Of a stretch of DNA of 64,000 bases, positions 16,382-25,442 are shown one piece after another. Each line of letters starts with the position of its first letter. Within the stretch, counting starts at the first letter, position 1. Made by a program: the position numbers and the translations under genes. The DNA is taken from the NCBI RefSeq assembly GCF_007827595.1, contig NZ_VISR01000030.1, positions 62,001 to 126,000 on the forward strand, in the 5' to 3' direction. The notes beneath the pieces are model-generated. The model was not told where the DNA came from and did not search any database. It saw only the letters and a program-made list of their open reading frames with translations. This DNA is from Streptomyces sp. BK340. GTDB lineage: Bacteria > Actinomycetota > Actinomycetes > Streptomycetales > Streptomycetaceae.

Positions 16382-17623
16382 ATGACGACCGTGATCTGCC
16401 CCTACTGCTTCGCCCGCGCGTCGGCGGCCAAGCTGCCGTACCGCTGTCTGATGACCCCGAGCGGGGTGCGCGGTGGTGCGCCGTGCGGGCCCGAGAGCGA
16501 TGACGCCTGGGCCGGGTTCATGGGCCCCGGCGTGCCTCCGGCGGCCCGGATGCGCGGGCCCCTGTTCACCCCGGCGCGCAAGGTCGCCGGGCTCGGCGGC
16601 GGGGGCAGCAGCGTGCCCTGCCCGCAGTGCGGCGTGCCCACACCGGTGCGGGTGTGCGGGTCCTGCCACAGCGATCTGCCGAGCGACTACTGCGACCAGG
16701 ACAGCCGGATCATCGCGCTGGTCGGCGCGAAGGCCTCCGGCAAGAGCACCTATGTGTCCGTACTGGTCAACGAGTTGAACCACCGGGTGGGGCAGGCCTA
16801 TCACGCCTCGCTCGCGGCGATGGGGCAGAGCACACAGACGCGGGACAGGGAGATGGCCGAGGACCTGTACGAGCGGCTGCGGCTGCCGGACGCCACCCGG
16901 CCGGCCGCGCTCGGCTTCAACGACCCGCTGCTGTACCGGCTGAGCCTGCCCCGCAGGAGCCTGCTCGGCGGCACCGGAACCCGGCACACCACGCTGGTGT
17001 TCTTCGACGCGGCCGGTGAGGACCTCGCGGGCACCGAGGCGATGGACCGCTACACCCGCTACCTCGGTGCCGCCGACGGGATCATCCTGCTCGTCGACCC
17101 GCTCCAGCTCGGCTCGGTGCGCGACCGGTTGCCGGTGCACGAGGGTCCGCCGCTGCCGGTGGTGGAGACCCCGCCGCAGCAGATCGCCGCGGACCTGGCG
17201 GCCCAGCTGCGGGCCCACGGCAAGGGGAGTTCACGGGGACGGGTGTCCACGCCGATCGCGGTGGCCGTCACCAAGGCCGACATGCTCAGACCCCTGCTGG
17301 ACCCGCACTCCCCGCTGCTGCGCAACGCCCCGCACAGCGCGGGCACCTACGACGGCGAGGACCGGCTGGCCGTGCACGAGGAACTCCGCTCCCTGCTGAC
17401 CGACTGGGACTCCGGCGCGCTGCTGCGGCAACTGGAGCTCGACTTCGGCGAGTTGTCGCTGTTCGGGCTGTCCGCGCTGGGAGCGCCGCCGCCCGCGGAC
17501 GCCCCGGCGGACGTACCCAAGTCGGGTCCGCAGCCGGTGCGGGTGGAGGATCCGCTGCTGTGGCTGCTGTCCCGGCGCGGACTGCTGCCCGCGCGGGCCG
17601 CGGGGAAGGGGCGTGCCAGGTGA
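16382..17623 (+). CDS. zinc-ribbon P-loop GTPase (TRAFAC/double-GTPase type)
   Basis: 413 residues. N-terminal zinc-ribbon knuckles: CPYC at 6-9, C80-x2-C83 and C92-x2-C95. A GTPase domain follows with P-loop GAKASGKST (115-123), FFDAAGED (207-214, G3-like Asp and Gly) and TKAD (297-300, the guanine-specificity motif). No membrane segment is seen. The family resembles the paired GTPases of bacterial NTPase conflict systems described by comparative genomics. It would act as a nucleotide switch with the second GTPase and the GAP1-like protein. Its stop overlaps the next start by 4 bp. Confidence 0.8.
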   Translation: MTTVICPYCFARASAAKLPYRCLMTPSGVRGGAPCGPESDDAWAGFMGPGVPPAARMRGPLFTPARKVAGLGGGGSSVPCPQCGVPTPVRVCGSCHSDLPSDYCDQDSRIIALVGAKASGKSTYVSVLVNELNHRVGQAYHASLAAMGQSTQTRDREMAEDLYERLRLPDATRPAALGFNDPLLYRLSLPRRSLLGGTGTRHTTLVFFDAAGEDLAGTEAMDRYTRYLGAADGIILLVDPLQLGSVRDRLPVHEGPPLPVVETPPQQIAADLAAQLRAHGKGSSRGRVSTPIAVAVTKADMLRPLLDPHSPLLRNAPHSAGTYDGEDRLAVHEELRSLLTDWDSGALLRQLELDFGELSLFGLSALGAPPPADAPADVPKSGPQPVRVEDPLLWLLSRRGLLPARAAGKGRAR

Positions 17624-20253
17624 GCCTCGCCCAGCTGCACTACACCTCGGCGCCGCCCGGTCCGGACGGGTCCGGCTTCCGGTTCACCGCGGTCAGCCCC
17701 GGCGTGCCGCAGACGCTGCTGCGGGAGGCGGAACAGCTCATCGGGTACGAACCGCCGCGCGATCTGCCCGCCCGCCCGGACGCCGAGCAGCTGAAGAGCT
17801 TCCCGAAGGCGTTCAGCTGCAGCGAGCTGTCCGACGGCGGAAGGCTGTTGAGCCGGTCGGTGTACACCGGAGCGGACTACAGCGGGCGGTGGGGCAACTT
17901 CCATGCCCATGCGCTGCATCTGCCGCCCGGTGTACGGCTGCCGGACGGGGCGCTGCCCATCACGGCCTGGGAGTCGCCGCGCTGGGCCGACGCCACTCCC
18001 CCGGAGGGGCGGCCGGTGCCGGTGGACCGGTTCGAGCCGTCGGGTCTGCTGCGCCGGGACGGGCTGGTCGCCTTCGCCCGGTCCCGCGGGGACCGGCTCG
18101 CCGCGTTCTTCGCGGACCTGCGCGCCCTGACCGAGGAGACGGACACCCGGCAGATCGTCCTCGTGGAGCACGACAGCGCCGACGTCGCCCAGTGGATCGC
18201 GCTGGCCTGCACCGTCCTGCCGCGCGAGCGGGCGCACCGGCTCACCTTCACCACGTACACACGCCGACCGCAGCAGGCCCGCCAGCAGATCGTCGGGGCG
18301 CTGCCGTCCTCCGAGCCGGTCGGCCACGACCACCGGTTCCGGGTGCACGACTGCACCGCCGGGGCGGACGGGGAGCCACTCCAGGACCCCTGGGCCGAGG
18401 TGTGCGCGCGGGTCTGGGCGGCCGGCCGGCCCGAGCTGTTCCGCGACAGCTCGGGCGAGCTGGGCCCGCTCGCGGTGGCCGCGCTCGTCCAGGGCATCGG
18501 GCTGCGCGGTGACGCGCGTGCGGCGGCGGCCCGTTGGGCGGCGGACCACGCGTTCACACTGCCCCCGGAGACGCTGCCCGCATTGATCGCGGCCCTGGCC
18601 GGCAGGAACGCCGAGGACCCGGGCGGACAGGGGACGCGGTACAGCCCCACCGGTACCCCCCTGGACGACGAACCGGCCGCGCTGACGGCCCTGGCGGTCC
18701 GGCTGGACGGCCAGGTGCCCACTGCCGTGTCGGCGCCGCTCGCCGCCCGGGTGCTGGCCACCGCGGTGCTCGGCAGGGGCCCGGTGCCCCCGCTGGTCGC
18801 GGGCTCGCTGACCCCCGCGCTCCGCGCCGAGCTGGCCCGGGACCTGGCCCCGGCCCTGCGGCAGGGCATCGCCGACCCGGCCGAACCGGCCGCCGGCCGG
18901 CCCCTCGCCCTGCTGCGCGTCGCCGACCTGCTCGACGTGGACTGCACGGAGGCGCTCCCGGAGTTCGCGGGGCGCATCGCCCGGGACCTGGTGAACGAAC
19001 GGACCGGGGAGCCGACGGCCGGGGAACCCGGGGCCGAGGAACCAGCGGTCGAGGGGCGGGCGGCTGAGGGCCAGGCGGTCGTGAAACCGACGGCCGAGGA
19101 GTCGCCCCGCGACGGTCAGGGCGTTCCCCCCGCCCTCCTCGACGCCGTGCACGGTCACCCCGCGCTGCGCACCGCCCTGTTCGGCGCGCTGGACGCGCTC
19201 GCCGCCGCCGATCCCCCGGGGGCCGCGGACCGGTTGGCCGGGTCCGGACTGCCCGTCTCGCTCGACTCCGGGTTTCCGCACCTGCGGATGTGCGTCCAGG
19301 CCGACGGGGCACGGCGGGCGGGCGGCGACCGGCGGCGCCGGTTCCACGAGGTGCTGCGCACCGCCGGGGTCTCGCCGCACGCCGAACCGGCCGTCCTGCG
19401 CACCGCGTTCCTCCTGATGTGGCCGGACGGCCTGCCCACCGGGGAGGAGGCGAGCCTGCTGCTGAGCGAGCTGGGCTCGGACGCGCACCGGCTGGCCGGC
19501 ACCCGGGACCTGCTGGTCCGGGCCGCCCTCGCCGCCCCGGCCGACGACCCCGCCGTACCGGTCCTCGCCGCCGACCTGCTGCGTTGCTTCACCACGGAGC
19601 TGCGGCCCGCGCACCGGGCACCGCTGCTCCTGCTGGAGTACGCGGGGCTGCTCGACGCCGACCAGGACGTCGAGGGCTGGGTGGAACAGGTGCGGCGGCT
19701 GCGGGACGGAGCGGCCGGGCCCGCCCCCGAGCCGGTGACGCAGCGGGTGTACGACGCCGTCGCCCGGCGGCTGCTGGCCGTCCCGGCACCGGGGAGCGAG
19801 GCCTGTGCCGGGCCCCGCCCCACGGCGTCCGAGAGCGAGTTGTACGCGCTGGCCCGTTCGGGCGATCCGGGACTGCTGGCCGCGTACGAGCGGGTGGCAC
19901 GCGGCGACCGGGTGGGCGAGCGGCTGCGCACCGTGCCGTCGTACGTGGCCGCCTGCTTCGGCGACTGGAGCGCGTACCCGCAGACGCATCCGGCGTGGGA
20001 GGCGGTGCGCACGACCCTGCTGGCCAAGGTGCTGCGGCCCGTCGTGCGAGCGCTGCCCGACGAGGACCGGGGCGCGGTCGAGGAGGCGCTGCGCCGCACC
20101 GGCCGGGGCCGGCTGGACGCCTACCACGCCTGGAACCGCCCCGGTGCCCTGGGCCGGCTCGCGGGCCGGCTGACCGGGCGGGGGCGGCGCGAGGAGCGGC
20201 AGGCGACCTGGAACGGCGACGTGCGACCGCCGGGCGAGGAAGGCCGCCGGTGA
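17620..20253 (+). CDS. GTPase-associated protein 1 (GAP1)-like protein
   Basis: 877 residues from the GTG at 17620. The N-terminus, LAQLHYTSAPPGPDGSGF ... FPKAFSCSELSDG ... SRSVYTGADYSGRWGNFHAHAL, matches what I know as GTPase-associated protein 1 in Streptomyces. It is a large soluble alpha/beta protein found beside the paired GTPases. The middle holds an acidic Glu/Gly/Pro-rich linker (about 18995-19120), and the rest is helical and Leu-rich. No enzyme motif is seen. It lies exactly between two GTPase genes, each coupled by a 4-bp overlap, which supports a physical complex. Its biochemical role is not established. Confidence 0.75.
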   Translation: MSLAQLHYTSAPPGPDGSGFRFTAVSPGVPQTLLREAEQLIGYEPPRDLPARPDAEQLKSFPKAFSCSELSDGGRLLSRSVYTGADYSGRWGNFHAHALHLPPGVRLPDGALPITAWESPRWADATPPEGRPVPVDRFEPSGLLRRDGLVAFARSRGDRLAAFFADLRALTEETDTRQIVLVEHDSADVAQWIALACTVLPRERAHRLTFTTYTRRPQQARQQIVGALPSSEPVGHDHRFRVHDCTAGADGEPLQDPWAEVCARVWAAGRPELFRDSSGELGPLAVAALVQGIGLRGDARAAAARWAADHAFTLPPETLPALIAALAGRNAEDPGGQGTRYSPTGTPLDDEPAALTALAVRLDGQVPTAVSAPLAARVLATAVLGRGPVPPLVAGSLTPALRAELARDLAPALRQGIADPAEPAAGRPLALLRVADLLDVDCTEALPEFAGRIARDLVNERTGEPTAGEPGAEEPAVEGRAAEGQAVVKPTAEESPRDGQGVPPALLDAVHGHPALRTALFGALDALAAADPPGAADRLAGSGLPVSLDSGFPHLRMCVQADGARRAGGDRRRRFHEVLRTAGVSPHAEPAVLRTAFLLMWPDGLPTGEEASLLLSELGSDAHRLAGTRDLLVRAALAAPADDPAVPVLAADLLRCFTTELRPAHRAPLLLLEYAGLLDADQDVEGWVEQVRRLRDGAAGPAPEPVTQRVYDAVARRLLAVPAPGSEACAGPRPTASESELYALARSGDPGLLAAYERVARGDRVGERLRTVPSYVAACFGDWSAYPQTHPAWEAVRTTLLAKVLRPVVRALPDEDRGAVEEALRRTGRGRLDAYHAWNRPGALGRLAGRLTGRGRREERQATWNGDVRPPGEEGRR

Positions 20254-21926
20254 AGGGGGGCGGGGACGGCGACGCCGAGGCGCTGGTGCTGGTGCTGGTG
20301 CTGCTGGCCCTGTTCGGCTGGGCCGGGGTCGTGGCCGTCGCGGTGTGCGTGTTCCGCACGCTGTGGGAATTCACCGGGCGCGGGGTGCAGGCCGTGTGGC
20401 AGGGGCTCGGGCCCTGGCAGGCGGGCCGCAGCGACCCGCGGCTCGCCCCGGTCGGGAGCGGTGAGCCCGCGCATCTGGCCTACTGGCGGCGGCAGTCGTG
20501 GGCGGACGCGGTGTCCGCGGGGCTCGCCGGGATGCGGGCCGTCCGGTCCGCCTTCACCGGTCCGTGGCTGAACCGGACCGTGCGGAACCTGTTCCGGGGA
20601 CGCCGCCCCTCGGGTGTGCGCGCCAGGGCGCCGCTGTACCGGCTCCTGCTGGCCGTGCTGATCGCACCGGGCACCGCCGCGGGCGCGCTGGTCGGCGCCG
20701 CGCTGGCCACGCTGCTGCTCGGCGCGGTGCTGCTGCTGTTCGCGCTGCTGCTGGCCGTGGTGTGGCTGGGCTGGGCCGCGGGTGTGCCCGTGCTGCGCGG
20801 GGTGGAGCGCGGCCGGCTGCTGCTGCGCGGCATCCGCGTCAAGTGCCCGCACCCCGGCTGCTACGCACCGGTCCCGCTGGCGCTGCACCGCTGCCCCGAC
20901 TGCCGTTCCCTGCATGCCGAGTTGCGGCCAGGCCGGTACGGGGTGCTGTGGCACGTGTGCCGGTGCGGGCACCGGCTGCCGGCCTCCCGGCTGCTGGGGC
21001 GCGGGAAGCTCACGGCGCTGTGTCCGCGCTGCGAGCAGTTCCTGCCCCCGGCGGCGGGCACCATGCGCGTGGTGCACACCCCGCTGGTCGGCGGCACCTC
21101 GTCGGGCAAGACGATGCTGATGGCCGCCATGGTCGAGGGGCTGCACTCGTGGTCCCGGCAGGGCGAACTGCGTGTCGAGTACGCCACCGTCGACGACCAG
21201 CGCACCCAGACCGGCCTCAACCAGGAGCTGAACCGGACCGGTTGGGCCCACGCCACCACCGGCGGCCAGCCGCGCGCCATGATGCTGACCGTGGCCCGGG
21301 GCCGCCGGCGCCGCCTGCTGTACCTGTACGACCCGATGGGCGAGCAGGTGAGCGACGCCGAACGGGTGCGTGCCCAGCAGTACCTGGCGCACGCGGACGG
21401 ACTGGTCCTGGTCGCCGACGTACTGGCCGACCCCAGGGTCCGCGGCCGGCTCGGCCCCGCGGACACCGAGCGGACGGACCGTGCGCGGCCGTCGGCGCAG
21501 GGCCCCTGGGAGACGTACCAGCGGCTCACCGGGGAACTGGCGGCGCTCACCGGCCGTCGGTCCCGGATGTCCGTGGCCACCGTGGTCACCAAGCGGGACG
21601 TGCTGGACCGGCTGACCTCGCTTCCGGCGCCCGGCCCGCGCATCGACGACTGGCTCGCCGATGTCGGTCTCGGCGCGCTGGTCCGCGCCCTCGGTCATGA
21701 CTTCGGGGCGGCCCGCTACTGGGCGGTCAGCGCCCACGCGGCCACCGGCACCGGGCCGCTGGAGAGCGAGCAGCGCCGGGCCGCCGAGCCGGTGCTGTGG
21801 CTGCTCGCGGCCTCGGGGCTGCGCACCGGAGCGCTCACCGGCTCCGGCGGCAGCGGCGGCCGGCCGTCCCGGCAGCGGCGGCGGCGGCCGGACGACGCCG
21901 AGGCGGGAAGGTACAGCCCGGCATGA
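20250..21926 (+). CDS. membrane-anchored zinc-ribbon GTPase
   Basis: 558 residues from the GTG at 20250. One membrane helix spans about 11-36; a long hydrophobic block follows at about 131-180. A cytoplasmic multi-Cys module comes next (C199, C204, C215, C218, C237, C239, C258, C261, enough for two zinc ribbons). The GTPase domain has P-loop GGTSSGKT (281-288), LYDPMGE as the G3 region and TKRD as G4. The C-terminal tail is Arg/Gly-rich. It is the membrane partner of the soluble GTPase encoded two genes upstream. The pairing of two distinct zinc-ribbon GTPases with a GAP1-like protein is the hallmark of this locus type. Confidence 0.78.
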   Translation: MKGGGDGDAEALVLVLVLLALFGWAGVVAVAVCVFRTLWEFTGRGVQAVWQGLGPWQAGRSDPRLAPVGSGEPAHLAYWRRQSWADAVSAGLAGMRAVRSAFTGPWLNRTVRNLFRGRRPSGVRARAPLYRLLLAVLIAPGTAAGALVGAALATLLLGAVLLLFALLLAVVWLGWAAGVPVLRGVERGRLLLRGIRVKCPHPGCYAPVPLALHRCPDCRSLHAELRPGRYGVLWHVCRCGHRLPASRLLGRGKLTALCPRCEQFLPPAAGTMRVVHTPLVGGTSSGKTMLMAAMVEGLHSWSRQGELRVEYATVDDQRTQTGLNQELNRTGWAHATTGGQPRAMMLTVARGRRRRLLYLYDPMGEQVSDAERVRAQQYLAHADGLVLVADVLADPRVRGRLGPADTERTDRARPSAQGPWETYQRLTGELAALTGRRSRMSVATVVTKRDVLDRLTSLPAPGPRIDDWLADVGLGALVRALGHDFGAARYWAVSAHAATGTGPLESEQRRAAEPVLWLLAASGLRTGALTGSGGSGGRPSRQRRRRPDDAEAGRYSPA

Positions 21927-22042
21927 ACCAGGTCACCCCTTCCGTCTCCCGGGCCCGGCGGGCGCTGGCGGGCCTGTTCGTCACCGCCCTGGTGCTTGCG
22001 GTGGCCGCGCTCGCCTACGGCGTACGGCTGCTGCCCACCTGA
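21923..22042 (+). CDS. 39-residue single-pass membrane peptide
   Basis: The ATG at 21923 overlaps the GTPase stop by 4 bp. The product has a basic N-terminus (SVSRARRALAG) and one hydrophobic helix (LFVTALVLAVAALAYGV), ending LLPT. The coupling and clear topology support a real gene, though nothing about function can be read. It may be a small subunit that stabilises the membrane GTPase. A 38-bp gap with its own ribosome-binding site follows. Confidence 0.65.
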   Translation: MNQVTPSVSRARRALAGLFVTALVLAVAALAYGVRLLPT

Positions 22043-22080
22043 CCGAACCGAACTCCCCTTCACCTGAAAGGAATCACGGC

Positions 22081-22782
22081 GTGAGCGACATTCCCGGCGG
22101 GCCCATGGCCAACCGGCCGGTCCACTTCATCTGGGTGCTCGACTGCTCGTACTCGATGCAGGGCGAGAAGATCGCACGGCTCAACTACGCGATCAGAGAG
22201 GCCATCCCGGAGATGCGGTCGGTGGCCCACGACAATCCGGCGGCCCAACTGCTGCTGCGCACCGTCACCTTCTCCACCACCGCCCAGTGGCACCACCAGA
22301 ACCCGATCCCGGTCGACGACTTCACCTGGCAGGACGTACAGGTCGACGGCATGACCAACCTCGGTGAGGCGCTGCACCTGGTGGCGCGGGAGCTGCAGAC
22401 CCCGCCGATGCCGCAGCGGGCGCTGAAGCCGGTGCTGGCACTGGTCTCGGACGGGGTGCCCACCGACGACTGGCGGGCGGGTCTGAAGGCCGTCGACGCG
22501 ACTCCCTGGGGCCGCAAGGCGGTACGGGTCGCCGTCGCGGTCGGTGCGGACGCGGACCGCGGGGTGCTCCAGGAGTTCCTCGGCAACCCCGAGCTGCAGC
22601 CGCTGGACGCCAACAGCCCCAAGCAGCTGGCCGCCGCGATCCGGTGGGCGTCCACGGCGGCCGTGAAGGCGGCCTCCCAGCCGGTCCTGGGCGACGGCTC
22701 GGACAGGACCCTGACCATGGCCAAGCCGTACGCACCGCCGGTGCTGGACGACGACGATGACGATGACGACGACGTGTGGTGA
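22081..22782 (+). CDS. TerY-like vWA domain protein
   Basis: 233 residues from the GTG at 22081, with AAAGGA upstream. A single von Willebrand A domain has a complete metal-ion-dependent adhesion site: DCSYS (D21, S23, S25), the Thr in DGMTNLGEAL, and the Asp of LVSDGVPTDDW. No signal peptide is present, so it acts in the cytoplasm. The C-terminus ends with nine consecutive Asp followed by VW, a strongly acidic tail. With the following phosphatase and kinase it forms the TerY-P triad known from tellurite-resistance-linked stress and conflict loci. Confidence 0.85.
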   Translation: MSDIPGGPMANRPVHFIWVLDCSYSMQGEKIARLNYAIREAIPEMRSVAHDNPAAQLLLRTVTFSTTAQWHHQNPIPVDDFTWQDVQVDGMTNLGEALHLVARELQTPPMPQRALKPVLALVSDGVPTDDWRAGLKAVDATPWGRKAVRVAVAVGADADRGVLQEFLGNPELQPLDANSPKQLAAAIRWASTAAVKAASQPVLGDGSDRTLTMAKPYAPPVLDDDDDDDDDVW

Positions 22783-23693
22783 CGCTCGGGGTGCGACGGT
22801 GGGAGACGCTCGCGGACAGCGTCCAGGGGGTCAACAAGCGGCGCAACCAGGACTGGTACGAGTGCCGGGGCACCGGATCAGGTGAGGATCCGCTGGTCCT
22901 CGCCGTGGCCGACGGACACGGCTCGGCGGTGCACGCCCGCAGCGAGCTGGGCGCGCGGTTCGCCGTGGACCGGTTCGTGGGTCTCGCCGCCCGCTTCGGC
23001 CGGGCCGCGCTCGACTACCACGAGCCGGGGCGGCTGGCCCGGCTCATGACGTACGCCCGGGACGACTTCCCGCGCGCCCTGGTGCACGAGTGGCGGCAGG
23101 CGGCCCTCGGGCACTGGGACCGCAACCGTCCGGTCGTCGAGGAGGCGTCCCGGGAGCCGGGTCCGGAGGAGAAGCTGGTGCTGTACGGCACGACGCTGAT
23201 CGGTGCCGTGCTCACGCCCTGGCTGTTCGTCGCCTGGCAGCTCGGTGACGGGGACCTCGCGGTGGTGGAGCACGACGGCACGCTGAGCCGGCCGCTCGCG
23301 CCCGCCGAGGAGGACCTGGGCGACGAGACGGAGTCGCTGTGCGGGCGTGAGGCCTGGCGGTCGGTGCGGATGCACTGGGCACCGGTGTTCGAGGAGGCGC
23401 GCGCCCCGCGGTTGGTGGTGCTCTCCACGGACGGGCTGTCGAAGAGCTTCGCGTCGGCCGACGGGTACCGCGAGTTCGTCGCGGGCCTGGCCGGCCGGCT
23501 GGCCGCGGAGGGCGGTACGGGGGTGCGGAAGGTGCTGCCCGAGTGGCTGGCACAGGCCGCGCGCTACTCGGGTGACGACACGACGCTGGCGGCGGCGCTG
23601 CGCTCGGCGCAGGGCGCCGGCGTGGACGAGGCCGAGCGGGCCGCGGACGCGGGTGGTGCGGTGGACACGGAAGAACGGAAGACGGAGACGTAG
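22779..23693 (+). CDS. PP2C-type serine/threonine phosphatase (TerY-P triad)
   Basis: 304 residues if it starts at the GTG at 22779, which gives the GTGA overlap with the TerY stop; a GTG one codon earlier is equally possible. PP2C motifs are present: the N-terminal NKRRNQDWYE, LAVADGHGSAVHARSEL (metal-binding Asp and Gly), LVVLSTDGLSKSF and the late SGDDTTLAAAL. It should remove phosphate from targets of the neighbouring kinase. The kinase ATG follows its TAG stop directly. There is no membrane segment. Confidence 0.85.
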   Translation: MTLGVRRWETLADSVQGVNKRRNQDWYECRGTGSGEDPLVLAVADGHGSAVHARSELGARFAVDRFVGLAARFGRAALDYHEPGRLARLMTYARDDFPRALVHEWRQAALGHWDRNRPVVEEASREPGPEEKLVLYGTTLIGAVLTPWLFVAWQLGDGDLAVVEHDGTLSRPLAPAEEDLGDETESLCGREAWRSVRMHWAPVFEEARAPRLVVLSTDGLSKSFASADGYREFVAGLAGRLAAEGGTGVRKVLPEWLAQAARYSGDDTTLAAALRSAQGAGVDEAERAADAGGAVDTEERKTET

Positions 23694-25031
23694 ATGAGCG
23701 GCATGCTCGATGGCGGGACGCGCCTCGCGGCGGAGAACGGTGACGGGGTCGAGATCGTCGACTTCCTCGGCGCGGGCGGCCAGGGCGAGGTGTACCGGGT
23801 ACGCACTCCGGACGGGGAGCGGGCGCTGAAGTGGTACTACCCGAACTGCGCCACCGACGAACAGCAGGCGGTCGTGAGGGAGTTGGTCGACCGGGACTTC
23901 GCCGACGACCGGTTCCTGTGGCCGGAGGCGTACGTGCCCGCGCACCGTGGCTCGTTCGGCTATCTGATGGGGCTGCGCCCGGACCGCTACAAGGGTCTTC
24001 CGGCGCTGTTCCGGCGGCAGTTGCGCACCAGCCCGCGTGCGCTGCTGACGGCCTGCCTGTACACGGTGGAGGCCTACCAGGCGCTGCACTCGCGGGGCAT
24101 CGCCTACCGGGACATCTCCTGGGGCAACATCTTCTTCGATCCGGCAACCGGTGACGTGCTGGTCTGCGACAACGACAACGCGGTGGTGGAGGGGGACGCC
24201 AGCGGCATCTCGGGGACCATGGAATTCATGGCGCCGGAGCTGGTGCGCGGCGACCCGGGGGCGCGCCCCGGCACCCAGTCCGATCTGCACTCGCTCGCCG
24301 TACTGCTGTTCATGTTCCTGATGAACCATCATCCACTCAAGGGCAGACGGGAGTTGGGCATTCGCTGCCTGGACGAGGCGGCCGAGCGCAAGCTGTACGG
24401 CAGGAGCCCGCTGTTCGTGTTCGACCCGGCGGACGACTCCAACGCGCCGGACCCGATGGAACATACGACCGTGCTGGCCACCTGGGACGCGGCGGCGGGG
24501 ACGCTGCAGGAGCTGTTCCGGCGGTCCTTCACGGTCGGGCTGCGCGACCCGGCGGCGCGGGTGCGGGAGACCGAGTGGCGCAACGCGCTGCGCGCGGTGC
24601 TGGACTCGGTGGTCGAGTGCGCCTCCTGCGGGCGGCAGAACATGACCGAGCCGGGCGAGAATCCGCCACCCCGGCCCTGTTGGGGCTGTGGGGCGCTGCT
24701 GGTGCTCCCGCCGCGGCTGACGGTGACCACTCCCCCGCCCCGCACCGAGCACCACGTCCGGCTGCGCCGGGGTGCCCGGGTGCAGGAGCATCATCTGCTG
24801 CCCGAGCCGGCGCGGCACGACTGCTCGGATGCCGCGCTGGTCGCGGAGCTGGTCGAACACCCCAAGAAGCCGGGCCGGTTCGGCATCGCGAACCGGTCGC
24901 GGCAGACCTGGACGGGCACCCGCTCCGACGGCACCGCGCAGAAGGTCGAGCCCGGTCAGACCGTGCCGCTCAGGGCGGGCCTGGAACTGGACCTCGGTGA
25001 CGGGGTACGGGCGGTGGTGCGGGCCGAGTGA
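23694..25031 (+). CDS. serine/threonine kinase with C-terminal zinc ribbon (TerY-P triad)
   Basis: 445 residues. Kinase motifs: glycine loop LGAGGQGEV (25-33), Lys46 (ALKW), catalytic YRDISWGN with D140 and N145, and CDND in place of the usual DFG with D159. It should be an active but divergent kinase. After the kinase domain, CASC and CWGC about 16 residues apart form a zinc ribbon, as in TerY-P kinases. The last ~110 residues are a beta-rich module (RFGIANRSRQTWTG ... LELDLGDGVRAVV) that may bind phosphopeptides. It is the last gene of the operon; a 13-bp-stem terminator follows at 25037. Confidence 0.83.
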   Translation: MSGMLDGGTRLAAENGDGVEIVDFLGAGGQGEVYRVRTPDGERALKWYYPNCATDEQQAVVRELVDRDFADDRFLWPEAYVPAHRGSFGYLMGLRPDRYKGLPALFRRQLRTSPRALLTACLYTVEAYQALHSRGIAYRDISWGNIFFDPATGDVLVCDNDNAVVEGDASGISGTMEFMAPELVRGDPGARPGTQSDLHSLAVLLFMFLMNHHPLKGRRELGIRCLDEAAERKLYGRSPLFVFDPADDSNAPDPMEHTTVLATWDAAAGTLQELFRRSFTVGLRDPAARVRETEWRNALRAVLDSVVECASCGRQNMTEPGENPPPRPCWGCGALLVLPPRLTVTTPPPRTEHHVRLRRGARVQEHHLLPEPARHDCSDAALVAELVEHPKKPGRFGIANRSRQTWTGTRSDGTAQKVEPGQTVPLRAGLELDLGDGVRAVVRAE

Positions 25032-25036
25032 GGTGT

Positions 25037-25071
25037 GGACGGGACCCCGTGACGGCGGCGGGGTCCCGTCC
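25037..25071. terminator. bidirectional hairpin terminator
   Basis: A perfect 13-bp stem, GGACGGGACCCCG (25037-25049) and CGGGGTCCCGTCC (25059-25071), with a 9-nt loop. It lies between the kinase stop (25031) and the stop of the convergent small gene (25074), so it can end transcripts from both sides. No T-run, as usual in Streptomyces. Confidence 0.75.
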
Positions 25072-25073
25072 GC

Positions 25074-25397
25074 TCACAGGCCCATGACATGCATGAGCTG
25101 CTGGGTGAACGTGAGGCTGCCGGTGCCGGCGGCGGCGCCGATGCTGATGGCCTCCAGTGCGGAGCGGATGCGGCCGCGGTTCGGCGGACCGCCGTCCCCG
25201 ACGGACTCCATCATCGCGCCCCGGATGGTCTCTCCGTGCCGCACGAGGCCCGGGTACTCGGCGTGCAGTTGCTCGAGCAGTCCGTCCGAGAGCCGGACCA
25301 GGGCCTCCGAGGCCGGCGCGTACGGGTTGATCTCGATACGGCCGTGATCGCCGATGTTGGCGGGACCGTTGATGTTCCCGAAGTTGTATGTGCTCAT
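25074..25397 (-). CDS. small protein with N-terminal TYNxGNxxGP motif
   Basis: 107 residues from an ATG at 25397. Residues 3-21 are a Gly/Asn-rich beta-prone segment that fits TYNxGNxxGPxxxGxxGxI. The rest is helical: ASEALVRLSDGLLEQLHAEYP, then a linker GDGGPPNRG and RSALEAISIGAAAGTG near the end. No membrane helix or enzyme motif is seen. The same motif occurs at the C-terminus of the next gene upstream on this strand, 45 bp away. I infer that the two proteins interact through it. Function is unknown. The gene is convergent with the TerY-P operon. Confidence 0.75.
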   Translation of the reverse strand: MSTYNFGNINGPANIGDHGRIEINPYAPASEALVRLSDGLLEQLHAEYPGLVRHGETIRGAMMESVGDGGPPNRGRIRSALEAISIGAAAGTGSLTFTQQLMHVMGL

Positions 25398-25442
25398 CGT
25401 CCTGTCCTGACTCCTGCTTCGTGAGGGCCGGCGGGGCTGGGG

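Noticed and set aside
22740..22782. GAC/GAT-rich run as a DNA repeat element
   Set aside because: It lies within the vWA coding frame and encodes the Asp tail; no larger tandem unit is present.
24104..24745. Ser-rich minus-strand frames within the kinase gene
   Set aside because: Their composition is the usual antisense pattern; the plus-strand kinase has intact motifs over its whole length.
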